This document shows, piece by piece, positions 13,073-18,844 of a stretch of DNA of 18,844 nt. The translations under genes were made by a program, and so were the position numbers. The DNA comes from Rhodospirillales bacterium (GTDB lineage Bacteria > Pseudomonadota > Alphaproteobacteria > Micavibrionales > UBA2020): NCBI GenBank assembly GCA_023266795.1, contig JAHFPI010000012.1, positions 1 to 18,844 on the forward strand, written 5' to 3'. The notes beneath the pieces are model-generated. The model did no database searches and had not been told where the DNA came from. It was given only the letters and a program-made list of their open reading frames with translations. Position 1 is the stretch's first letter, and each line of letters opens with the position of its first letter.

Positions 13073-14724
13073 GAGGTGGGATTAGCCCCAATCTCCGCCA
13101 GCGTCTTTTCCGTGCTGATTTGCTGCGGGTCCATTTTCAGGTCGATCAGCGTCAGTTTTTTGGACTGTAACGCTTTTTTGAAGGCGGGAAGAAATTCCGC
13201 CGTCTTGCTTACCGTCATCCCTTCCGCCCCGTAGCTGCTGGCGAGCGCGGCGAAATCGGGGTTGGTCAGGTCGGTGGCCGAGACGCGGCCCGGATAGTGT
13301 TTTTCCTGATGCATGCGGATGGTGCCGTACATGTTGTTGTTGAATACCAGCAGGATGGGCGTGGCTTTCATATGCATCGCCGTGGCCAGTTCCTGCCCCG
13401 TCATCATGAAGCCGCCGTCGCCCGCGAAACCGACGACCGTGCGCTCCGGATAGGTAATGCTGGCCGCGACCGCCGCCGGCACGCCGTAGCCCATCGCGCC
13501 GGAAGCCGGGCCCAGCAGGCGCATCGGGCGGTTGTAGGAAAGAAACCGCTGCCCCCAGCCGGCAAAATTCCCCGCATCGGTGGTGATGATGGCGTCCGCC
13601 GGCAGGGCTTCGCGCAGGTCTTCCATCACGCCGTCGAGATCGAGCGCAAATTTGTCGCGGCTGCGGACGGTCGTCCAGTCGGCATATTCGCCGCGCAGCT
13701 GCTCCGTCCAGCCCGCCCATGCGCTGCCTTCAATTTCGAGGCCGTCAACGGCCTGGGCGAATGCACACACCGTCGCATGGATCGCCAGCGCCGCCCGATA
13801 GACCCGGTTCAGCTCTGACGCTTCCGGATAAACATGGATCAGCGTCTGCTGCGGGGCGATGATCGAATAGCCCTGCGTGACGATCTCGCCGAGACGCGTG
13901 CCGACCGCGAGAATCACATCCGCTTCCTCAACATGCGCCAGCAGACGGCTGTCGGACACGGAGCCCAGTACGCCGACATAACAGTCATGGTCGTTATTAA
14001 AGGCATCCTGACGGCGGAAGCCCGTCGCCACCGGCAGGCGCGCGCGTTCGCAGAAATTCCCGAACTGCCGGATGGCTGCGTCGCTCCAACTGCCGCCGCC
14101 GGCGATCACCAGCGGTTTTTTCGCCCCCTGCAAAATTTCCTTCAACGCGGCGATGTCGTGCTGGCGCGGGGAAAAATGCGCGGGCGTTTTCGGATATACC
14201 ATCTCCGCCTCCGACATGTCGCGCAGCATATCCTCCGGCAGGGAAATCACCACCGGCCCCGGGCGGCCTTCCGCCGCAATTTCGAAAGCCTGCTCCATGA
14301 TCCGTGGAATATCGTCCGCCTTCTCGATCTGCGTCACCCATTTGGCGACCGGCGGCTGGAACATCCGGCGGTAATCGATTTCCTGAAACGCCTCGCGCCC
14401 CATCCGCCCCAGCGGCACCTGTCCGATCAGCAAAATCAGCGGCGTCGAATCCTGCATCGCCGTATGCACGCCGATCGCGGCATTGCAGGCACCCGGCCCG
14501 CGACTCACAAAACAAACACCGGGGTGACCCGTCAGCTTGGCATAGGCCTCCGCCATAAACGCCGCGCCGCCTTCCTGACGGCAGGTGACCACCCGCACAT
14601 CATCGGCGTCCGACAAGGCGTCCAGCGCATCCAGATAACTTTCTCCCGGCACGCAGAATATCTTCCTGACCCCGTGGACGCGCAGGCTCTCGATCAGGAT
14701 GTTGCCGCCGCTGCGCCGCTGCAT
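13003..14724 (-). CDS. Thiamine diphosphate-dependent enzyme, acetolactate synthase large-subunit-like
   Basis: The three-domain layout is that of acetolactate synthase, pyruvate oxidase and benzoylformate decarboxylase. The pyrimidine-binding domain comes first, with the catalytic Glu at E51 (CRQEGGAAFMAEAYA). The central domain follows (about 190-325). The pyrophosphate-binding domain has GDGGF at 435-439 and NNN at 462-464, the GDG...NN metal and ThDP motif. The 573 residues match the family length only with a tail: residues 551-573 (SVTPAQAGAHPHDGAYGF and the stop) are encoded by the REP-like element, so the native C-terminus probably ended near residue 550. No ilvN/ilvH small subunit lies nearby, so the true substrate is uncertain and a catabolic or decarboxylase role is possible. 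It follows a small membrane-protein gene by 16 bp. Confidence 0.9.
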   Translation of the reverse strand: MQRRSGGNILIESLRVHGVRKIFCVPGESYLDALDALSDADDVRVVTCRQEGGAAFMAEAYAKLTGHPGVCFVSRGPGACNAAIGVHTAMQDSTPLILLIGQVPLGRMGREAFQEIDYRRMFQPPVAKWVTQIEKADDIPRIMEQAFEIAAEGRPGPVVISLPEDMLRDMSEAEMVYPKTPAHFSPRQHDIAALKEILQGAKKPLVIAGGGSWSDAAIRQFGNFCERARLPVATGFRRQDAFNNDHDCYVGVLGSVSDSRLLAHVEEADVILAVGTRLGEIVTQGYSIIAPQQTLIHVYPEASELNRVYRAALAIHATVCAFAQAVDGLEIEGSAWAGWTEQLRGEYADWTTVRSRDKFALDLDGVMEDLREALPADAIITTDAGNFAGWGQRFLSYNRPMRLLGPASGAMGYGVPAAVAASITYPERTVVGFAGDGGFMMTGQELATAMHMKATPILLVFNNNMYGTIRMHQEKHYPGRVSATDLTNPDFAALASSYGAEGMTVSKTAEFLPAFKKALQSKKLTLIDLKMDPQQISTEKTLAEIGANPTSVTPAQAGAHPHDGAYGFPPSRE

Positions 14725-14740
14725 GTGCCGGACTCTATGT

Positions 14741-15118
14741 TTAGTGTTTGAACGGGGTCAGGATAACCGAAGTGAAAAAACCCGTGAAATAAAGAAAGAT
14801 GATAAAATAGCCGATCTGCGCCGGAAACGAGCGCGGCAGCATCCGCAGGACTTCCCGCGCCATGACGCACCACTTCACCAGCTCGGGGTCGTTCTTTTTC
14901 ATCGCCGCATCTTTTTCCACCTGTTCCAGCACCTCGAAAAAACTTCCCAGCAGCGCCGGCGCTGCTAGCAGGCTTAAAATGCCGAACGGCCCTTTGCTGT
15001 TCCAGATATCCGGATGATGCGTTTTCAGCCTTTCCGAAACTTTCCAGAATGGGAAAAGGGGAATTGACAGCAACAAAGCTGTCACCAAAAACACCGTAAC
15101 AATGTAAACTACAGCCAT
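14741..15118 (-). CDS. Small two-span membrane protein of unknown function
   Basis: The 125-residue product has a hydrophobic N-terminal helix (about 2-24, VYIVTVFLVTALLLSIPLF) and a C-terminal one (about 99-118, GYFIIFLYFTGFFTSVIL), with a soluble loop between. The loop holds LKTHHPDIWNSKGPFG and the helix PELVKWCVMAREVLRML. This layout, with HPxxW near the first helix, recalls a loose class of small membrane proteins that includes UspB, but I do not claim homology. AAGGA lies 10 nt before ATG. A possible minus-strand promoter is TTGCCA (15190-15185), 17 bp, TTGAAT (15167-15162), of low confidence. It is upstream of the ThDP enzyme gene by 16 bp and likely co-transcribed. Confidence 0.8.
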   Translation of the reverse strand: MAVVYIVTVFLVTALLLSIPLFPFWKVSERLKTHHPDIWNSKGPFGILSLLAAPALLGSFFEVLEQVEKDAAMKKNDPELVKWCVMAREVLRMLPRSFPAQIGYFIIFLYFTGFFTSVILTPFKH

Positions 15119-15153
15119 GTGGTTTTTATCCTTGCTGCAAGAGAAACGATAAC

Positions 15154-16854
15154 ATGTCCCTATTCAACTCCACCTGCGCCCAAATGGCAAAAGTTTTTGT
15201 TTTGGCCACGCTGGTTTTCTTGTTTTCCGGCAGTTTTCCGGCGGCGGCGGCGGACCGGACGCAGCTGCGAATCGGCATTTCCCAGTTTCCCTCCACCCTC
15301 CACCCGATGTTTGACGATATGGCCGCCAAAAGCTACGTGCTGGGCATGAGCCTCCGCCCCGTCACCGCCCATGATGCCCGCTGGAAACCGGTCTGTATGC
15401 TCTGCACGGAACTGCCCTCCTTTGCCAATGGCCGGGCGAAGAAGGAAACGCTGCCCGACGGACGGCACGGCATCGCCGCGACCTATACCATCCAGCCCAA
15501 AGCCACATGGGGCGACGGCGTGCCGGTCACGGCCAAAGACATTATTTTCGCGTGGGAAGTCGGGAAAAACCCGCTGTCCGGCGTCGGTAATGCGGATTTT
15601 TATGCCAAGGATATTGCGAGCATCACCGCTGCGGACGACAAGACTTTCACCATTCATTTTTCCAAAGAGCAGTGCGACTTTGCCGCCATCAATGATTTTT
15701 ATGCCCTGCCCGAACATCTGGAGCGGAAGATTTTCGAGAAAGACCCCGCTTCCTACATGAACCGCACGCTTTATAACACCGACCCGGGCAATCCCGGCCT
15801 TTACTGGGGGCCTTACAAAATAAACAGGGTTGATCCGGGCGCTGCCATCACGCTCGACAGAAATCCCGCATGGTACGGCGCCGCTCCCGCCTTTGAGTCC
15901 ATTACCGTCAGGACGATTGAAAACAGCGCGGCGCTCAGCGCCAACCTGCTCTCCGGCGACATCGACTATATCGCGGGGGAAATGGGGCTGGCGCTCGATC
16001 AGGCCATCGCCTTTGAAAAACACCTGAAGCCGGGCGCCTATCAGGTTATTTACAAGCCGGGGCTGACTTACGAACACATCGACCTCAATCTCGACCAGCC
16101 CGCCTTTCACGACCTGCGCGTCCGCCGCGCGCTGATGTACGGCATGAACCGGGAAAGCATCAACCAGACTCTTTTCAGCGGCAAGCAGCCCGTCGCCGCA
16201 ACCGACGTCAATCCGCTGGATACCGTTTATAACAAGGACGTCCGGCGTTACCCTTATGATCCCGCCGCCGCCGGAAAGTTGCTGGATGACGCCGGATGGA
16301 AAAAAAACAAGGACGGCGTGCGCGTCAACGGCGGTAACGAGCCGCTGCGCTTCACCCTCTCCACCACCGCCGGCAATAAAAGCCGCGAGGTCATCGAGCA
16401 GGCGATACAATCCGACTGGAAAAAACTCGGCATCGACGTGAAAATCGACAACCAGCCCGCCCGCGTGCTGTTCGGCGATACGATGCGGACGCGGAAATTC
16501 ACCGGCGGCGTCATGTACGCGTGGATGAGCACGCCGCGCAACATCCCGAAAACCACGCTGCGCTCGACGATGATCCCCGCCGCCGCCAACAGCTATGCCG
16601 GCCAGAACTACGCGGGCTACGCCAACCCGAAAGTCGATAAAATCATCGATGACCTGGAAGTTGTCTGCGCGCCTAAAGCCAACCAGCGGCTCTGGGACGA
16701 CCTGCAAAAAATATACGCCGACGACCTGCCGGCGCTGCCGCTCTATTACCGCGTCGAGGCCTATTTTATCCCGCGCTGGCTCGCCGGCCTGACGCCGACA
16801 GGCCACATGCACCCGACGACCCTGTGGATTGAAAACTGGAGCCTTGCAAAATGA
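15154..16854 (+). CDS. Periplasmic substrate-binding protein, family 5 (peptide/nickel/oligosaccharide ABC importer)
   Basis: Family 5 binding proteins capture peptides, nickel, opines or similar solutes for Dpp/Opp importers. The 566-residue product has a Sec signal (about 1-33, hydrophobic core FVLATLVFLFSG, then AAAADR) and no lipobox, so it is soluble in the periplasm. The mature protein starts LRIGISQFPSTLHPMF. It has PKATWGDGVPVTAKDIIFAW (about 127-146), the family signature, then GPYKI, and DLRVRRALMYGMNRESI in the second lobe. Two close cysteines (C81 and C84, in VCMLCTELP) mark a subgroup. Length is normal. ATG at 15154 is preferred, with AAGAG upstream; Met11 lacks a ribosome site. 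It diverges from the small membrane-protein gene over 35 bp and overlaps the next gene by ATGA. Confidence 0.93.
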   Translation: MSLFNSTCAQMAKVFVLATLVFLFSGSFPAAAADRTQLRIGISQFPSTLHPMFDDMAAKSYVLGMSLRPVTAHDARWKPVCMLCTELPSFANGRAKKETLPDGRHGIAATYTIQPKATWGDGVPVTAKDIIFAWEVGKNPLSGVGNADFYAKDIASITAADDKTFTIHFSKEQCDFAAINDFYALPEHLERKIFEKDPASYMNRTLYNTDPGNPGLYWGPYKINRVDPGAAITLDRNPAWYGAAPAFESITVRTIENSAALSANLLSGDIDYIAGEMGLALDQAIAFEKHLKPGAYQVIYKPGLTYEHIDLNLDQPAFHDLRVRRALMYGMNRESINQTLFSGKQPVAATDVNPLDTVYNKDVRRYPYDPAAAGKLLDDAGWKKNKDGVRVNGGNEPLRFTLSTTAGNKSREVIEQAIQSDWKKLGIDVKIDNQPARVLFGDTMRTRKFTGGVMYAWMSTPRNIPKTTLRSTMIPAAANSYAGQNYAGYANPKVDKIIDDLEVVCAPKANQRLWDDLQKIYADDLPALPLYYRVEAYFIPRWLAGLTPTGHMHPTTLWIENWSLAK

Positions 16855-17552
16855 CAATGGAAAAATTCAAGTCCGGCTGGATGTTCAAATATCTCAGGTT
16901 CATTTTTAAAACATTGATCGTCGCGCTGTTCCTTTGCTACATCCTGATCGGCCTCAACGCCGCTATCGTGGTCGCCCAAAAGACCATCGCCCGCAGCCAG
17001 GATATCAACGTCCTGACCGCGCTGATCGACAAATCGATCCGCACCGACGACCTCCACGCCGTCACAAGGTGGGTGGCCTTCCGGCTGAACGCCGATACTG
17101 ACGCCCTTATCCCGCTGATAACACCCAGAAGCGGCGAGCTGGAACCCAGCCTGTTTCTGGAAATTTCCCAGCGCGAACTACAGCTCGACCGCCCCGAAGA
17201 CGCCCTGTTCTGGGCGCAGCTGGGGCGCTACCGGCTGCGCTATGACGCCCTGCGCTGCGGCGCCGGCGGCGCGTATAAACGCCTCGATGGCCTTGTGAAT
17301 TTACTCACGCCGCCCGCGATAAAAAATTTATTGAGGAAACATCCGGAACTGGAAAAAAAATCAATCCGGCAGGTGATGGACTTCGACCAGAAATATCCCG
17401 CGCGCAACAGCCCGGCCTATATCTGCGCCGCCCTTAACAAGGCGAACCAGTCCCCCGGAGCGCCGATGGCGAAAGAGGACTGGAAAATAGTCCGCGATTT
17501 GCTGCGTAAGGGCGCCGAGGACTACCTGAAAAGCCCGAATAAAAAAGAATAA
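16851..17552 (+). CDS. Membrane-anchored protein of unknown function inside the Dpp-like operon
   Basis: The 233-residue product has a basic N-terminus and one membrane helix (about 19-43, FKTLIVALFLCYILIGLNAAIVV), predicting an inside-N, periplasm-C topology. The remaining 190 residues are mostly helical. A TPR-like pair lies at about 97-135 (LFLEISQRELQLDRPEDALFWAQLGRYR). Cysteines C136 and C192 could pair in the periplasm. No enzyme motif is seen. Its ATG overlaps the binding-protein stop as ATGA, with GGAG about 9 nt upstream. An ATG at 16857 is an alternative. It is followed 5 nt later by the DppB-like permease, so it is fully embedded in the importer operon. A role in organising or gating uptake is plausible from context only. 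Confidence 0.88.
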   Translation: MTMEKFKSGWMFKYLRFIFKTLIVALFLCYILIGLNAAIVVAQKTIARSQDINVLTALIDKSIRTDDLHAVTRWVAFRLNADTDALIPLITPRSGELEPSLFLEISQRELQLDRPEDALFWAQLGRYRLRYDALRCGAGGAYKRLDGLVNLLTPPAIKNLLRKHPELEKKSIRQVMDFDQKYPARNSPAYICAALNKANQSPGAPMAKEDWKIVRDLLRKGAEDYLKSPNKKE

Positions 17553-17557
17553 CCCCC

Positions 17558-18493
17558 ATGAGCAGCCGCTTTATTTTTTACCGCCTGTTGCAGATGCTGG
17601 CCACGCTCGGCGTCATGTCGCTGCTGGTATATACGCTGATCGGGCTGATGCCGGGGGATCCGGTCGACCTGATGCTGGCGGGCAATCCGCACATCACGCC
17701 GGAAGACGCGATCCGGCTCAAAGCGCTTTACGGCCTCGACCGGCCGCTGCTGGAAAGATACGGCCACTGGCTGCAAGCTGTCCTCGGCGGCGATGCGGGC
17801 TACAGCCGCCTTTACGGGCTGCCGGTGCTGGATGTGCTGCTGCCGCGCCTGCGTAACACTGCCTGCCTGATGGGGCTGTCGCTGCTGCTGACTTTGGTCA
17901 TCTCCATCCCGCTGGTCGTTTATGCGGCGCGGCGGCCGCAGTCATGGGCGGATAAAGCCATCAATATTTTCTGCCTGTCAGGAATGTCGCTGCCGGTTTT
18001 CTGGCTGGCGCTGCTGCTGATCAGCCTGTTCGTCGTCAGGCTCGGCTGGCTGCCGGCCAGCGCCTCCCTCGCCGATCCGCTATCGCTGCTGCTGCCTACG
18101 CTAACACTGACCGTCAGCGGCCTTGCCGTTTATATCCGCCATACGCGCACCGCCATGATCGGGGCGCTGCAGGCCGACCACATCAAAACCGCGCTCGCCA
18201 AGGGCTGCTCCCCCGCCCGCGTGATCTGGAACCATGCTTTTAAAAATGCGCTGCCGCCGGTGGTGACGTTGCTGATGCTCGACCTCGGCGCGCTGCTCGG
18301 CGGCGCGGTGACGGTTGAAACCATTTTCGCCTTTCCCGGCATGGGCAAGCTGATGTTCGACGCCGTCATGGGCAACGACTTCAATCTGGCGCTGACCGGA
18401 TTCCTGCTGCTGACCGCTTTTGTCATGCTCGGCAATTTTCTGGCCGATGTGACTTACGCCCTGCTCGACCCGCGCGTGGACAAAACAGCATGA
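17558..18493 (+). CDS. ABC importer permease, DppB/OppB type
   Basis: This is one of two membrane subunits that form the channel for solute from the family-5 binding protein. The 311-residue product is the usual length. It starts RFIFYRLLQMLATLGVMSLLVYTLI, the conserved N-terminal helix of the DppB family, followed by MPGDPVDLML. It has about six spans. The cytosolic EAA-type loop that contacts the ATPase is HIKTALAKGCSPARVIWNHAFKNA. GGAVTVETIFAFPGMGKL and the ending ADVTYALLDPRV are typical of the family. The Shine-Dalgarno is weak. The gene lies 5 nt after the 233-aa gene and overlaps the next permease gene by ATGA. Confidence 0.95.
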   Translation: MSSRFIFYRLLQMLATLGVMSLLVYTLIGLMPGDPVDLMLAGNPHITPEDAIRLKALYGLDRPLLERYGHWLQAVLGGDAGYSRLYGLPVLDVLLPRLRNTACLMGLSLLLTLVISIPLVVYAARRPQSWADKAINIFCLSGMSLPVFWLALLLISLFVVRLGWLPASASLADPLSLLLPTLTLTVSGLAVYIRHTRTAMIGALQADHIKTALAKGCSPARVIWNHAFKNALPPVVTLLMLDLGALLGGAVTVETIFAFPGMGKLMFDAVMGNDFNLALTGFLLLTAFVMLGNFLADVTYALLDPRVDKTA

Positions 18494-18844
18494 ACCGCCG
18501 CATTCTCATTCCCGCCTTCCTTCTCGGGCTGCTGGCGGCGCTGGCCGCAGGGGCGGGGCTGCTGGAACACCTCCTGTCGATTGAAAGCAATACCGCCGAT
18601 CTGGCCGGACGCTTCCTGCCGCCATCGCCGGCGCACTTCTTCGGCACAGACGAGCTGGGGCGCGATATTTTTATCCGTCTGCTCTACGGCGGGCAGGTGT
18701 CGCTCGGCGTCGGCCTTACAGCTGCGCTCGCCGCCGCCGCCATCGGCGCAACCGTCGGCATGGTTGCGGGCTATAGCGGCGGAAAAACCGACGCGCTGCT
18801 GATGCGCCTCACCGACCTGCTGATCGCCCTGCCCTTGCTGCCGC
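18490..18844 (+). CDS. ABC importer permease, DppC/OppC type, 3' end beyond the window
   Basis: An open frame from ATG at 18490, overlapping the DppB-like stop as ATGA (18490-18493), stays open to the right edge. The visible 118 residues begin MNRRILIPAFLLGLLAALAAGAG (first membrane helix). They contain HFFGTDELGRDIFIRLLYGGQVSLGVG, the hallmark segment of the DppC/OppC N-terminal half, with key residues GTDxLGRD and GxxxSL. A second helix follows and then TDLLIALPLLP, the start of the conserved core. This is the second channel subunit of the same importer. The ATPase genes are presumably further downstream. Confidence 0.93.
   Translation, partial: MNRRILIPAFLLGLLAALAAGAGLLEHLLSIESNTADLAGRFLPPSPAHFFGTDELGRDIFIRLLYGGQVSLGVGLTAALAAAAIGATVGMVAGYSGGKTDALLMRLTDLLIALPLLP

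Noticed and set aside
13834..14751. A 305-codon plus-strand frame opposite the ThDP enzyme gene
   Set aside because: The minus strand carries unambiguous ThDP motifs. The antisense product is Arg/His-rich with no domain pattern.
15160..16857. A 565-codon open frame on the minus strand opposite the substrate-binding protein gene
   Set aside because: It is an exact antisense shadow of a clear family-5 binding protein. Its translation has no recognisable domain and looks like biased GC-rich complement.

Overview
The window looks like chromosomal DNA from a free-living Gram-negative bacterium, most likely an alphaproteobacterium. It carries LPS and outer-membrane genes (kdsB, lolA). It shows the ftsK-lolA neighbourhood common in alphaproteobacteria, has a fairly high GC content, and contains a TGTCA-bounded palindromic repeat whose translation gives the familiar 'PAQAGAH' string. 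The exact lineage cannot be fixed from sequence alone. Coding density is very high: no gene-free stretch exceeds about 120 bases. No rRNA, tRNA, CRISPR array, transposase or integrase is visible.

Layout. (1) 1-1213, minus: the start of a gene that runs off the left edge, preceded by a gene for a 367-aa protein with an LPD7-like core and a Lys/His/Ala-rich tail, driven by a textbook sigma70-type promoter. (2) 1330-5350, minus: a 66-aa gene, ftsK with its own strong promoter, a secreted protein of unknown function, and lolA. (3) 5459-6196, minus: kdsB (CMP-Kdo synthesis). (4) 6317-9450, plus: an unusual ankyrin-repeat protein fused to a nucleotidyltransferase-fold domain, followed 11 bp later by rlmN. 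(5) 9425-12988: three minus genes joined by ATGA overlaps (ChbG/NaxD-type deacetylase, GtrA-like protein, ArnT-like GT-C transferase), divergent from a plus-strand GtrB/ArnC-like GT2 glycosyltransferase. (6) 13001-15118, minus: a REP-like element whose bases encode the last 23 codons of a ThDP enzyme gene, then that gene and a small membrane protein. (7) 15154-18844, plus: a Dpp/Opp-type ABC importer operon (binding protein, an unusual membrane-anchored 233-aa protein, DppB-like permease, and a DppC-like permease cut by the right edge).

How the genes fit together. Regions 2, 3 and 5 share an envelope theme: Kdo activation for LPS, lipoprotein transport, and a four-gene set that matches the logic of lipid A amino-sugar decoration. 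In that logic a GT2 charges undecaprenyl phosphate with an N-acetylated sugar, a YdjC-family enzyme deacetylates it, a small membrane protein may flip it, and an ArnT-like enzyme transfers it. The best candidates for something little described are the ankyrin-nucleotidyltransferase fusion and this amino-sugar cassette. Neither is proved by sequence reading alone.
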